Origin: Lachnospiraceae bacterium AC2029
Lineage (GTDB): Bacteria > Bacillota > Clostridia > Lachnospirales > Lachnospiraceae
DNA length: 64,000 bases
NCBI GenBank assembly: GCA_000703065.1
Contig: JNLK01000001.1
Span: 620,001-684,000, forward strand
Direction of reading: 5' to 3'
The translations under genes and the position numbers were made by a program. Positions within the stretch are counted from its first letter, which is position 1. Each line of letters starts with the position of its first letter. Shown one piece after another: positions 36,590 through 45,689 of the stretch. The notes under the pieces were generated by a model. It was given only the letters and a program-made list of their open reading frames with translations, was not told the origin of the DNA and searched no databases.

Positions 36590-36617
36590 AAGCCCGCCGG
36601 GATATTCCCAACGGGCC
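36590..36617 (-). terminator. terminator after hypothetical gene
   Basis: On the minus strand GCCCG and GGGA pair with TCCC and CGGGC, followed by TTTGTTTC. It lies just after the gene at 36625 and separates it from the long operon below. Confidence 0.75.
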
Positions 36618-36624
36618 GTGAAAC

Positions 36625-37581
36625 CTATGTATACATGATGCAGCCGTAGCCTGTCACCTTCTCATCCCGGAATCTTCCGCCCATCCGCGCAAAGCGGTCA
36701 TACATGCGGAATTCCTTCTGCTCCGGAGAAAGATCCTGACTCATGATCAGATCCCGCCGTGTCTTCAGCGCAAACTCGCCGTCAACGGCCTTGACCCTTA
36801 TGGTCACATCCTTTCCCGACTCTCCCACTTCACCGCCAAAATCGGTGGTCGCGATCTGGATCGGCTCCACACTGACTTCCATTCCTCCGGCTGTAGTGGA
36901 TACAGCACAGAGATCATCCTGCTCGACGTCATTTCCGTATGACGCAAAGAGGATCCGGCGTCCGTTGGAAAGAACGAAGAATCCGTAAATGGAACGCATG
37001 ACCGACGGGCCCTTTTCGGCGCTGCCACGGAGTACGGCCGTCTGACCGAGTCTCCGGTCAAAGAATCCGCCGTGGTTCTGGAACCGTCTGATATAGAACG
37101 CCTGTCCGGTCACCTCACAGTAATTATTTCCGATAAATGCCGTTCCTTCCGTGGTACAGTAAGGATAACTGTATCCCTCGATCCGGTTGTTCAGATTGGA
37201 TTTGCCCAGACTCTGGAACTGCGCCTTATGTCCGTCATTTTCCACCAGGAAGTCCAAAGTGACGGATTCGTACTTGATGAAGACCTTCAGACCGTAAATG
37301 GTCTCATTGATCTCCACATCGTCCGCACGGATCATCAGCTTTTCATTTTCCACACGGATCTTGTCGGAATTGTAGAAATAACGCGTTTCGGAGAATTCCC
37401 GCATGGTGTCATCCAGAAGTCCGAAATACACCTGAAGGTTCTCTCCGGAAGATCTGGAACCAAATGACGTTACCCGGAGAACATAATTCATATTATGTCC
37501 CAGCACGGTAAATTCACCCAATAACAGAATGGAATCCTCGAAATAATTCTTTCGAATCGCAATGTCGACGTCTCTGCTCAT
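36625..37581 (-). CDS. conserved-looking hypothetical protein
   Basis: 318 residues, no signal peptide or membrane helix, not recognised with confidence. Predicted mainly beta from alternating hydrophobic stretches; segments such as EGYSYPYCTTEG, VTGQAFYIRRFQNHGGFFDRRLG and GFFVLSNGRRILFASYG weakly recall lipocalin-like AttH/CrtC proteins. Start at 37581, because GGGGTG lies about 6 bases before that ATG; a GTG at 37590 is the alternative. Single-gene unit with its own terminator. Confidence 0.65.
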   Translation of the reverse strand: MSRDVDIAIRKNYFEDSILLLGEFTVLGHNMNYVLRVTSFGSRSSGENLQVYFGLLDDTMREFSETRYFYNSDKIRVENEKLMIRADDVEINETIYGLKVFIKYESVTLDFLVENDGHKAQFQSLGKSNLNNRIEGYSYPYCTTEGTAFIGNNYCEVTGQAFYIRRFQNHGGFFDRRLGQTAVLRGSAEKGPSVMRSIYGFFVLSNGRRILFASYGNDVEQDDLCAVSTTAGGMEVSVEPIQIATTDFGGEVGESGKDVTIRVKAVDGEFALKTRRDLIMSQDLSPEQKEFRMYDRFARMGGRFRDEKVTGYGCIMYT

Positions 37582-37716
37582 GTTGCTCACCCCAAAAAAC
37601 CTATAGTATCCCCCAACTAAAGACTATACCACGAATTCCCATATTATGACAACCCCGAATCTGGAGTATCATATCAAGAATAGTTAATTTTATACAATTT
37701 TGCTTTATTTTATTAA

Positions 37717-38433
37717 CTAACTGACATTGTGAACTACGCCCACGGATACATATTGATTAACAAGTGCATGCATATCCGTTCCTTCTTCGCATTCCCGGTT
37801 CGGCCTGCCATCGATGCCGACCAGCACTCCGCCCTGCTCCAACGGTCCCAACATTTTATATCCGTCCCGGTAGAACATACTGTGCGACACCTTGCAGTCG
37901 CGAAGAACACCCTTGCATTCGGACAGGGGACAGCTCGGAAAATTTACATTATGGATCTCACCATATCCCAGCGGCGTATTCATCAACTCCTCAAGCAGGA
38001 TCGGGAGATAATGTTCCGTGACCTCGTGACAGTCATTGATCCCTTCCGAAAATGCGATGGCATGGCATTCCTGAAATGCCCCCTCGAAGGCCGCTCCGCA
38101 GGTTCCCGAGTACTGGATATCGGTTGCCGAATTATAGCCGTGGTTGATCCCCGCCAGAACTGCCAGGGGTTTCTCCTTCATCAGATAATGGATGCCCACA
38201 CGGACACAGTCCCCCGGCATACCGCTGCAGGTGTAGGCGGTGACGCCCTCCACCGGATAATCATACGGGTAGATCTCCAGGTTGTGATGGATGGCAATGG
38301 AGTGGGAGCATGCGCTCCGCTGGCTGTCGGGTGCAACCACCCAGACCTCTCCGTATTTCTGCGCAGCCTTCACCAGGCGGAGCAGGCCGTCCGCCGCGAT
38401 ACCGTCGTCATTCGTGATCAGAATCTTGTTCAT
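37717..38433 (-). CDS. surE: 5'-nucleotidase SurE
   Basis: 238 residues. ILITNDDGIAADGL holds the paired Asp metal ligands; APDSQRSACSHSI and SGMPGDCVRVGIHYL are the other SurE signatures, plus GINHGYNSATDIQYSGTCGAA. It dephosphorylates nucleoside 5'- or 3'-monophosphates with a divalent metal. The start at 38433 has AAGGAG 5 bases before it; the longer reading to 38538 has none. Isolated gene. Confidence 0.95.
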   Translation of the reverse strand: MNKILITNDDGIAADGLLRLVKAAQKYGEVWVVAPDSQRSACSHSIAIHHNLEIYPYDYPVEGVTAYTCSGMPGDCVRVGIHYLMKEKPLAVLAGINHGYNSATDIQYSGTCGAAFEGAFQECHAIAFSEGINDCHEVTEHYLPILLEELMNTPLGYGEIHNVNFPSCPLSECKGVLRDCKVSHSMFYRDGYKMLGPLEQGGVLVGIDGRPNRECEEGTDMHALVNQYVSVGVVHNVS

Positions 38434-38821
38434 TTGTTCTCCTTCCGGGGGCCATTTGCGGCACCCGTCATTTGCGTTTTGGAGGGCCTCTTTTGCCCCT
38501 GCCACCATATTATAACAAGTCGCGGGCGGAGTGTTCAAGCCTTTGCATGGCAGACCTCAGCCAGTAAATCATTTGCACACTCGCGTCCCGCAAATTGTCC
38601 TCAGCGCTTCGGCCTGGCCACAGACGTCCATTCCTTTAAAGCGCCTCGTCGAATGGTCGAATCGGAGCATATCATTCACCATCGACGCGTAGTATCAAGG
38701 CCATGCTACAGGGGCCATCGATCTTTCTGCTGTACGTGGCACATTTCACACATACACACACGAAAGAACCCCGCCATGGCGTGCGGGGTTCTCGTACAGG
38801 AGGAATCTTTGATTCTTTGTC
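38434..38821. other. intergenic region with cysK terminator
   Basis: About 390 bases without a gene. The last part (38763-38792) is the cysK terminator described separately. The rest contains no ORF or repeat I can support. Confidence 0.5.
38763..38792 (-). terminator. terminator of metY-cysK unit
   Basis: On the minus strand AGAACCCCGC (38783-38792) pairs with GCGGGGTTCT (38765-38774), followed by TTCG. It lies about 30 bases after the cysK stop. Confidence 0.82.
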
Positions 38822-39754
38822 TTACTCTGTGAAGAGTGCTGTGGAGTAGTAACGGTCTCCACTGTCCGGAAGGAGGGCAACGATCACCTTTCCTTCATTT
38901 TCGGGACGCTTTGCCAGCTGGATCGCTCCGAAGAGTGCTGCTCCGGAGGAGATACCTACGGAGATGCCTTCCTTCTTGGCCAGCAGCTTTGCGGTTGCAA
39001 ATGCGTCGTCATTGGATGCCTTGAATACTTCGTCGAAGACCTTGGTGTTCAGAACATCCGGCACAAAGCCTGCGCCGATTCCCTGGATCTTGTGTGCACC
39101 GGCTCTTCCTTCAGAAAGTACCGGAGAATCTTCGGGCTCCAGGGCCACTACCTTGATGTTCGGGTTCTGCTCCTTCAGATACTCGCCGGTTCCGGTTACG
39201 GTTCCGCCGGTACCAACGCCTGCGATAAAGAGATCAACCTTACCGTCTGTATCCTTCCAGATCTCCGGACCTGTGGTTGCCTTATGGATCGCCGGGTTCG
39301 CCGGATTTACGAACTGTCCCGGGATGAAGCTGTTCGGGATCTCATTTGACAGCTCTTCTGCCTTTGCGATAGCACCCTTCATTCCCTTTGCGCCTTCGGT
39401 CAGAACCAGCTCTGCACCATATGCCTTCAGGATGTTACGACGCTCAACGCTCATGGTCTCGGGCATGGTCAGGATGATCCGATAGCCCTTTGCAGCGGCA
39501 ATGGCTGCAAGACCGATACCGGTATTTCCGGATGTGGGCTCGATGATAACGGAGCCTTCCTTCAGGAGTCCCTTCTCCTCTGCATCCTCGATCATGGCCT
39601 TTGCGATACGGTCCTTAACGCTTCCTGCCGGATTGAAATACTCCAGCTTCACCAGAATGGTAGCTTTAAGGTCCAGTTCCTTTTCAATATTTACTACCTC
39701 AACGAGAGGTGTATTTCCGATCAGTCCGAGTGTTCCTTTATAAATATTTGCCAT
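38822..39754 (-). CDS. cysK: cysteine synthase (O-acetylserine sulfhydrylase)
   Basis: 310 residues of PLP fold type II. PLP Lys in [11 protein letters not shown], substrate loop [11 protein letters not shown], phosphate-binding [16 protein letters not shown]-terminal SSGAALFGA and LLPDSGDRY. It makes cysteine from O-acetylserine and sulfide in the cytoplasm. AGAAGGA is 8 bases upstream. It follows metY by 148 bases with no clear terminator between, so it is probably expressed from the metY promoter and under its leader control. Confidence 0.95.
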   Translation of the reverse strand: MANIYKGTLGLIGNTPLVEVVNIEKELDLKATILVKLEYFNPAGSVKDRIAKAMIEDAEEKGLLKEGSVIIEPTSGNTGIGLAAIAAAKGYRIILTMPETMSVERRNILKAYGAELVLTEGAKGMKGAIAKAEELSNEIPNSFIPGQFVNPANPAIHKATTGPEIWKDTDGKVDLFIAGVGTGGTVTGTGEYLKEQNPNIKVVALEPEDSPVLSEGRAGAHKIQGIGAGFVPDVLNTKVFDEVFKASNDDAFATAKLLAKKEGISVGISSGAALFGAIQLAKRPENEGKVIVALLPDSGDRYYSTALFTE

Positions 39755-39902
39755 TGTATTATCCTTCTTTCTGATTATTCTATATATCCTATTGCTTTTT
39801 TCATGAGCCTATACTCCGGACCATGCCTGCCGGCTCACCTGTCTTTCGGTTCAGGACGCTGCTACAACTATACACCCGTCCGCATATCACCGTCAAATGT
39901 TC

Positions 39903-41186
39903 CTACTGTACAGCGTCAAATCCCTTCTGAAGATCCGCAAGGATATCATCGATGTGCTCTGTACCGATGGAGAGACGGATGGTTCCCTGTGTGATGCCCT
40001 GATCCAGAAGCTCCTCATCACTCAGCTGGGAATGTGTTGTGGATGCCGGATGGATCACCAGGCTCTTCACATCTGCCACATTTGCCAGAAGAGAGAAAAT
40101 GCTGAGGTTATCGATAAACTTCCATGCTGCTTCCTTACCGCCCTTGATCTCGAAGGTGAAGATGGAGCCTCCGCCGTTCGGGAAATACTTCTCATACAGT
40201 GCGTGATCCGGATGATCCGGAAGGGACGGATGATTTACCTTAGCAACCTGCGGATGCTTGGACAGGAAGTCAACCACCTTCTTCGTGTTCTCTGCATGAC
40301 GCTCCAGTCGGAGGGACAGAGTCTCAACGCCCTGAAGAAGCAGGAATGCGTTGAACGGGGAAATGGTTGCGCCCGTATCGCGAAGCAGGATCGCACGGAT
40401 GTAGGTTACAAATGCTGCCGGTCCTACAACATCGTAGAAGGATACGCCGTGGTAGCTGGGATTCGGTGCTGCGATGTTGGGGTATTTTCCGCTTGCGCTC
40501 CAGTCGAACTTGCCGGACTCTACGATGATACCGCCGAGGGTGGTTCCGTGACCGCCGATGAACTTGGTTGCGGAATGAACCACGATATCTGCGCCATGCT
40601 CGATGGGGCGGATCAGATACGGAGTACCGAATGTGTTATCAACTACTACAGGAAGGCCGTGCTTGTGTGCGATCTCAGCGATGGCGTCGATATCCGGGAT
40701 GTCGCTGTTCGGATTGCCGAGTGTCTCAAGATAGATGGCTCTTGTGTTCTCCTTGATAGCACCCTCAACCTCTGCCAGGTTGTGTGCATCCACAAATGTA
40801 GTCTCAATACCGTACTGCGGCAATGTGTGTGCCAGCAGGTTGTAGCTTCCGCCGTAGATGGTCTTCTGTGCTACGATGTGGCCGCCGTTTGCTGCCAGTG
40901 CTTCAATGGTGTAGGTGATGGCTGCTGCTCCGGAAGCAAGTGCCAGTGCTGCGGAACCGCCCTCCAGTGCTGCCAGTCTCTTCTCCAGCACATCCTGTGT
41001 GGAGTTGGTCAGTCTTCCGTAGATGTTACCTGCATCTGCAAGACCGAAGCGGTCTGCTGCATGCTGGCTGTTGCGGAATACATAAGAGGTGGTCTGGTAG
41101 ATCGGTACTGCTCTGGAATCTGTAGCCGGATCCGGCTGCTCCTGTCCTACGTGTAACTGAAGTGTTTCAAATCTGTAATCGCTCAT
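39903..41186 (-). CDS. metY: O-acetylhomoserine sulfhydrylase (MetY type)
   Basis: 427 residues of the Cys/Met metabolism PLP family. PLP Lys in [18 protein letters not shown]-terminal [38 protein letters not shown]. It makes homocysteine from O-acetylhomoserine and sulfide, or recycles sulfur. The start at 41186 has AAGGAG 9 bases before it; the longer frame to 41312 is leader RNA. It is preceded by a 370-base leader with promoter, dyad, Cys/Met-rich leader ORF and a hairpin pair, described separately. Confidence 0.93.
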   Translation of the reverse strand: MSDYRFETLQLHVGQEQPDPATDSRAVPIYQTTSYVFRNSQHAADRFGLADAGNIYGRLTNSTQDVLEKRLAALEGGSAALALASGAAAITYTIEALAANGGHIVAQKTIYGGSYNLLAHTLPQYGIETTFVDAHNLAEVEGAIKENTRAIYLETLGNPNSDIPDIDAIAEIAHKHGLPVVVDNTFGTPYLIRPIEHGADIVVHSATKFIGGHGTTLGGIIVESGKFDWSASGKYPNIAAPNPSYHGVSFYDVVGPAAFVTYIRAILLRDTGATISPFNAFLLLQGVETLSLRLERHAENTKKVVDFLSKHPQVAKVNHPSLPDHPDHALYEKYFPNGGGSIFTFEIKGGKEAAWKFIDNLSIFSLLANVADVKSLVIHPASTTHSQLSDEELLDQGITQGTIRLSIGTEHIDDILADLQKGFDAVQ

Positions 41187-41322
41187 TTTTATATTCTCCT
41201 TTTTTCTGTTCGTTTTTATTTTCGATTTATATTCTTTTATTTTTCGTTTTTGTTTCTGACCTTCATTATCAGAACGCCGGTCAGGGAATCCTGTCAGGCT
41301 CCTTCGCTCCACTCAGGCAGGC

Positions 41323-41358
41323 ATATAAAATGCCCGGGGCAGCGATGACTCCCGGGCA
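41323..41358 (-). terminator. metY leader terminator-type hairpin
   Basis: On the minus strand GCCCGGG (41351-41357) pairs with CCCGGGC (41332-41338), followed by ATTTTATAT. The U-run is short. The 5' arm can instead pair perfectly over 10 bases with CTCCCGGGCA (minus strand, 41445-41454) inside the leader ORF, giving two exclusive structures. Confidence 0.65.
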
Positions 41359-41384
41359 AATGGCTTTCTGAATCAGACAGTCGG

Positions 41385-41504
41385 TCAGTCTTCTATCTTC
41401 ATGAGGCGGCGACATCGGCAATCGAACGCCCCAGCCATACTAAATGCCCGGGAGACATACATTCGACAACACATCATGGAATAATAATAACGCTTCTCAG
41501 TCAT
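41385..41504 (-). CDS. Cys/Met-rich leader peptide of metY
   Basis: 39 codons. AAAGGAGG stands 9 bases before the ATG, one of the strongest sites here. The peptide has a Tyr triplet at 6-8, Met at 1, 10, 11, 15, 23 and 35, and Cys at 12, 13, 29 and 31. The anti-terminator arm begins at codon 17, a few codons beyond the Cys-Cys pair. The stop lies 26 bases before the terminator hairpin. This is the arrangement of a ribosome-stalling attenuator responding to charged Cys-tRNA (or Met-tRNA). It resembles the leader at 56415-56525. Confidence 0.7.
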   Translation of the reverse strand: MTEKRYYYSMMCCRMYVSRAFSMAGAFDCRCRRLMKIED

Positions 41505-41560
41505 GGCGTTCCGCCTCCTTTCATCTTACTCTCGTTCCGGGTTTCCCTTGGAACAATGTC

Positions 41561-41594
41561 ATATTACCACCTTTTACCTACTATGTCAATAGGT
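41561..41594 (-). promoter_or_regulatory. metY promoter with overlapping Rrf2-type operator
   Basis: Minus strand: -35 TTGACA (41584-41589), 17-base spacer, -10 TAATAT (41561-41566). The dyad ACCTA...TAGGT (41576-41594; core CCTACTATGTCAATAGG on the plus strand) covers the -35. A nearly identical dyad overlaps the promoter of the transporter operon at 56607-56623, next to an Rrf2 regulator gene. Repression by that regulator under sulfur sufficiency is inferred. Confidence 0.75.
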
Positions 41595-41670
41595 TTTTAA
41601 AACTTTTTTATTCGCATATTTTCAGATGCGCTGATACCGGTGGTTGCCGATAAAAACGAACACGATCGAC

Positions 41671-41769
41671 CAAGGTCGGTTCCGGCAATCCGGGGACAGG
41701 TCTGATCAGGGAGGGACAGGTGCAATACAGGGACGGTTCTGATCGAATCAGAACCGTCCCCGAATTGCA
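41671..41769. repeat. GGGACGG-type interspersed repeat
   Basis: Contains AAGGTCGGTTCCGGCAATC, GGGGACAGGTCTGATC and a 14-bp hairpin GGGACGGTTCTGAT (41730-41743) with ATCAGAACCGTCCC (41747-41760). Related units lie at 43697-43828. They flank the leucine-rich-repeat gene on both sides. Confidence 0.8.
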
Positions 41770-41787
41770 CTTTGTACGGACCCGGTA

Positions 41788-43533
41788 TTACGGATTCAGG
41801 CAAACTCCGTCTGCACTGAACCGATAGGTTTTACCCCCTATCTTTCTTGTCCCTGTTACAATGTATCCTTTCTCGTCGAAATAATACCACTTGCTGTCAA
41901 TCTTTTGCCAGCATTTCTTTGCGTACCAGCCCTTATTATCGCCGTACCACCAGCCCTTGCTGTCCTTCTTCCAGGATGCTTTTCCAGCATAGGTACAGGA
42001 GCCATCCTTGTTCAGCCAGTAGCCCTGGCACCACTCATTTGCGGCCATGACTCCATTTGACTTAAAGAAATACCATTTTCCGAGCTTCTTCCAGCCCTTC
42101 TGCTTTACTCCCTTGACATAGTAGAACCAGCTGCCGGATTCCTTGAGCCAGCCATTCTTGACCAGCTTCGGAACAACCTTCTGCTTCTTGATCACAGCTC
42201 CGCAGACCGAGCAATGACTTCCTTCCGTAAGTCCTGTCTTCGTATATGTAGCCGCTACTGCCGCATCCTTTACAGCAGTGTGAACATGTATGGCGGTTAT
42301 CATTAAATCCCTATCTGCGACAATACTCAGTTCCTTGGAGCCCTCTTCCTTTCCATAGCAATCAACCCTATATCCATCATAGTCATCAACTTTGATGGGG
42401 GCCTCCTTCACAAGTCCGACCATATCATAGCTGGCAGAAAGATCCAGTTCCGTCAGATTATTGCCGTAGCATTCTATTCTCTGAAGTGCCGTTGCTCCTG
42501 TCAGGTCCAGCGACGCAATCGCATTCTTGTAAATATATAAATCTGTCATTTTCGGCTTCTTTCCCAGTTTCAGTGTGCCAATTTTACAATCCCAACAGCT
42601 AAGACCGTCAAGCTCTGTATTCTTTTCAAGATCCAGCTCTTCAAGCTTTGTGGTATCACATATCAGTCCCTTCAACTTCGTAGCCTTGCTGAGATCCAGC
42701 GATGTAATGTTCGTAGAGGAGCAATTCAGTTCTTCAACAGCCTTATTCACGATCAGTTCGGTAAGCGATACGTTACTCTGGCACTGCACATCCTTCAACG
42801 CTGTATTCTGACTGAAATCCAGCTTCGTCAGCTGATTACCGGAGCATACCAGCCATGTCAGCTTGGAGAGCTGGCTGATATCCAACCCGGTCAGATGGTT
42901 GCTGCCGCATTCAAGACTCTTTAATGCATTCGCGCCATTTACCTTGAGTGACGTCAGTTTATTATGCGAAACCCCGAGATGTTCCAACTTTGTAAGCGCA
43001 CTTACATCCAGAGTCTCCAGTTCATTTCCGGAACAGTCAAGCTGCTGCAGATCCTTGTTTGCACTGACCGTCAACGTTTTAATCTGGTTATGCTCACAGT
43101 TCAGATCCTGCAGCTTCGTAAGACTGCTCACATCCAGGCTTTCCAAACAGTTATCGTTGCACCAAAGGAAGACCAGATCCTTATTCTTGCTGAGATCCAG
43201 AGATTTGATCTCATTATCGCCGCAGCTCAGCCGTTGCAGTTTCGTAAAATACTGAATTCCATCGAGTTTCTTGACCACATTTTCCGAATCCCATCCACCA
43301 CTCTGGAACCCGCTGACATTCATTACCGTTACCGCATCCAGTTCCGCACGGCTTAACGACTCGCTTCCGTCCTTGTCAAACTGTGCCACATACGACCGGA
43401 ATATCTCATCCGGAAATGTGGTACTGTCCAATGGCACATCCGTTCCCGCTGCATTTACTCCCGTTGAAAACGTCGCACTCAGACCAAACGCCATCAGACC
43501 GACTGCAGCACACACCTTCCATTTCTGTCTCAT
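41788..43533 (-). CDS. secreted leucine-rich-repeat protein with wall-binding repeats (paralogue 1)
   Basis: 581 residues. Signal peptide ending near GVNAAG; an EF-hand-like loop near residues 45-56 (DKDGSESLSRAE); leucine-rich repeats of about 21-23 residues (LSCGDNEIKSLDLSKN..., LECGSNHLTGLDISQLSKL) to about 370; a spacer with a CxxC-like pair (HCSVCGA); then Trp/Tyr/Gly wall-binding repeats at the C-terminus. Likely a surface adhesin or binding protein. AAGGAGG is 8 bases before the ATG at 43533; the ATG at 43557 is less likely. Paralogues at 57245 and 59403 share the N-terminal layout. Confidence 0.85.
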   Translation of the reverse strand: MRQKWKVCAAVGLMAFGLSATFSTGVNAAGTDVPLDSTTFPDEIFRSYVAQFDKDGSESLSRAELDAVTVMNVSGFQSGGWDSENVVKKLDGIQYFTKLQRLSCGDNEIKSLDLSKNKDLVFLWCNDNCLESLDVSSLTKLQDLNCEHNQIKTLTVSANKDLQQLDCSGNELETLDVSALTKLEHLGVSHNKLTSLKVNGANALKSLECGSNHLTGLDISQLSKLTWLVCSGNQLTKLDFSQNTALKDVQCQSNVSLTELIVNKAVEELNCSSTNITSLDLSKATKLKGLICDTTKLEELDLEKNTELDGLSCWDCKIGTLKLGKKPKMTDLYIYKNAIASLDLTGATALQRIECYGNNLTELDLSASYDMVGLVKEAPIKVDDYDGYRVDCYGKEEGSKELSIVADRDLMITAIHVHTAVKDAAVAATYTKTGLTEGSHCSVCGAVIKKQKVVPKLVKNGWLKESGSWFYYVKGVKQKGWKKLGKWYFFKSNGVMAANEWCQGYWLNKDGSCTYAGKASWKKDSKGWWYGDNKGWYAKKCWQKIDSKWYYFDEKGYIVTGTRKIGGKTYRFSADGVCLNP

Positions 43534-43696
43534 TGCAAAACCCTCCTTATTCCGCACGAATTATAGTCCCGTATGAATCAACCAAACACAACAACGCATC
43601 CCCCTCCACAGGGAGGGAACTGTGCTGTTTTTTTGATTGACACACCACTGTAGAGATTCTACCACTTTCGTTTTGTATCCGCAATTCCCGGATTGC

Positions 43697-43828
43697 CAAG
43701 GTCGGTTCCGTCAATCCGGGGACAGGTCTGATCGACCAGGGACGGTTCTGATTAAACCAGAACCGTCCCCGAATTGCAGGGGACAGGTCGGTTCCGGCAA
43801 TCCGGGGACAGGTCTGATCAGGGAGGGA
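43697..43828. repeat. GGGACGG-type interspersed repeats, interrupted by the IS
   Basis: Two partial units with AAGGTCGGTTCC, GGGGACAGGTCTGATC and a GGGACGGTTCTG/CAGAACCGTCCC hairpin, matching 41671-41769. The IS element begins right after GATCAGGGAGGGA, so it appears to have inserted into a repeat unit. Confidence 0.75.
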
Positions 43829-43849
43829 GGGGCTGTAAAAAAACAGCTA

Positions 43850-43902
43850 AAAAATCAGGGCGGAACCACCGCAAGGGATGGTTCCACCCTGATTTTTTCT
43901 TG
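43850..43902. terminator. strong hairpin inside left IS end
   Basis: AAAAAATCAGGG and GGAACCA pair with TGGTTCC and CCTGATTTTTT. Bidirectional; it would shield the IS from outside transcription or end the transposase mRNA. Confidence 0.8.
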
Positions 43903-43952
43903 AACTATCGTTCGAGCTTATATAATTATCATTTGAGCGAACCTTAACAAAG

Positions 43953-43977
43953 CCTGCTATTCAACAGGCTGTTTTTT
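43953..43977 (+). terminator. short hairpin with T-run
   Basis: GCCTG and CAGGC around a short A/T-rich loop, followed by TGTTTTTT, just beyond the transposase stop codon. Confidence 0.6.
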
Positions 43978-43996
43978 GATTATCTCAGTGAGTTCA

Positions 43997-45580
43997 TTAT
44001 GCTACTAATATTCCCCGGCACTTCTTGTTGTGATATTTATATAGATTGAAACCACATGATATTAGCGTTAGTTCTAATTTTACAGCGTCTTGCCCTCTCC
44101 TGAACAGGCGTTTATATGATCTGTCCCATTTTATTATTCCAAATGCACCTTCTGCCTGTATGCTTCGGTTCATGCATAACAATGCGCCATGTATGGATTC
44201 CAGATTATTTATTACTTCCTGGTGAATAGAGGTTAACTCTTGATTCATCCTAATCGTTCTATTTCCAGAAGTCCTTTTACAACATTCGGATTTATACGGA
44301 CAGCCTTCACAATCTTCACACTCGTATATTTCTTCCGTTCGGCCGTATTTGTTTCCTTTGATATGTCTATTATATTTGAAAATGAATTTCTTTTCATTTG
44401 GGCAGATCAGATTTCCTGTATCATCTGTTTTAAAATTTACTGCTCTGTATGGATCATTGTGATATTTACCATCTTGGGTTTCCTTTTCGAACATGGTGAA
44501 TTTCATAAATTTTTCCATTCCATGCTCTTCACAATAAAGATAATTATTGTATGAACCATATCCGGCATCCGCAACCGGGTATTTAGGATAACGCCCGTAT
44601 GTAGCATTATATTTCTCCATTAGCGGAACAAAACACTCCATGTCTGATGCATACGGCTTGACATCGACAGCAGCTATATATTCATCACAAATAGCTGCCT
44701 GAAGGTTATATGCAGGTAGCAGCTGATCATTTCCCATATAATCACGTTTAATTCGCATAAATGTTGCATCATGATCAGTTTTTGAATAACTGTTTCTGTG
44801 ATCTCCGCATATTTCTATTTGGTTTGCGTAGGCCTTAAGTCTGTTTTTGTACTCTTCGAGTTTTTGATACCGACGTTGTTCCGGACTTTTATGATGCCCT
44901 CGTCCACAGACAAAATGTGCCGGCTGAATACCGGTTGCTTTTTGATACTGAATCAATATATTTTCAAGATAATCAATCGCATAAGCTTCCCGCTTTTCGA
45001 TTTTTATTCCTTGAAAAGAAAGTGTTTCGTTTATTTCATCAATGAGAACAGATACTTTCTCAAATACCTTATCACGGTTCTTGGTACAGGATTTCTTCCA
45101 GACCCATGTATAGCGCTTCGCATTCGCCTCTATTTTTGTCCCATCAATGTATGTATGATCCAGATCAACCTTTTCAACATCAAAAATATATCGATTGATG
45201 TCGATAAAAATCTGCTCAACAGAAGTGGTTAATTCATTACGGATAATATTGCCGAATGTCGCAAAGGACGGCGCCTTCATACCGTCGAGAAGATACATGA
45301 ACCTGATGTCAGTATGACAGAGTTTTTCGATATCTCTCAAAGAACTGATTCCGTGTTCCATAAAGGCGAAGAGTATCACCTTGAGCAGTTTCTGGACATC
45401 ACATTTGGGACGACCTGTTTTGTAGCCTTTCTCTACAAAATATTTTGATAGGTCAATGTGATCCATCACCTCACAGAAGGTGTATACGGGGTCAGAAATG
45501 TTGATTAACTTTTCGATTTCTAATGGTAATTTTAGCTGACGTGGTGTATAATTACCATCGGTATTATTATTTAGTCGCAT
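43997..45580 (-). CDS. IS1182-family transposase
   Basis: 527 residues. N-terminal DUF772-type segment (GYKTGRPKCDVQKLLKVILFAFM), DDE core starting with DHTYIDGTKIEAN and continuing VADAGYGSYNNYLYCEEHG, a Cys cluster (CEDCEGCPYKSECC) and the closing QAEGAFGIIKWDRSYKRLFRRG. Length and order match IS1182 transposases, and no frameshift or stop interrupts it, so the element may be active. The 5' end is followed upstream by a hairpin at about 45596-45631. Confidence 0.93.
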   Translation of the reverse strand: MRLNNNTDGNYTPRQLKLPLEIEKLINISDPVYTFCEVMDHIDLSKYFVEKGYKTGRPKCDVQKLLKVILFAFMEHGISSLRDIEKLCHTDIRFMYLLDGMKAPSFATFGNIIRNELTTSVEQIFIDINRYIFDVEKVDLDHTYIDGTKIEANAKRYTWVWKKSCTKNRDKVFEKVSVLIDEINETLSFQGIKIEKREAYAIDYLENILIQYQKATGIQPAHFVCGRGHHKSPEQRRYQKLEEYKNRLKAYANQIEICGDHRNSYSKTDHDATFMRIKRDYMGNDQLLPAYNLQAAICDEYIAAVDVKPYASDMECFVPLMEKYNATYGRYPKYPVADAGYGSYNNYLYCEEHGMEKFMKFTMFEKETQDGKYHNDPYRAVNFKTDDTGNLICPNEKKFIFKYNRHIKGNKYGRTEEIYECEDCEGCPYKSECCKRTSGNRTIRMNQELTSIHQEVINNLESIHGALLCMNRSIQAEGAFGIIKWDRSYKRLFRRGQDAVKLELTLISCGFNLYKYHNKKCRGILVA

Positions 45581-45595
45581 AATTAATTATACCAA

Positions 45596-45632
45596 AAAAT
45601 CGCCTAGACCTCACGGCCTAAGCGATTTTTTT
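45596..45632. terminator. hairpin inside right IS end
   Basis: AAAAATCGC pairs with GCGATTTTT with additional inner pairing (CTAG/CTAA region). It separates the IS from the 3D-domain gene. Confidence 0.7.
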
Positions 45633-45689
45633 TGCTTCTTTTCAGGGGAGTTTTTTTACATCCCCTATTGCGCTTTATGTTAACTATGT

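Larger units (their letters stand above)
43829..45665 (-). mobile_element. IS1182-type insertion sequence
   Basis: About 1.84 kb bounded by terminal inverted repeats GGGGCTGTAAAAAAAC (43829-43844) and the complement of GGGGATGTAAAAAAAC (45650-45665), 15 of 16 identical. It encodes one transposase and has strong hairpin terminators inside each end. A target duplication is not obvious. The inverted repeats were identified by eye. Confidence 0.75.

Noticed and set aside
39897-41156. 419-residue plus-strand Cys/Val-rich ORF
   Set aside because: Antisense of metY; composition is that of a reversed coding frame.
41187-41560. SAM riboswitch or T-box in the metY leader
   Set aside because: I could not find the conserved SAM-I core or a T-box sequence; the leader ORF with two competing hairpins explains the region better.
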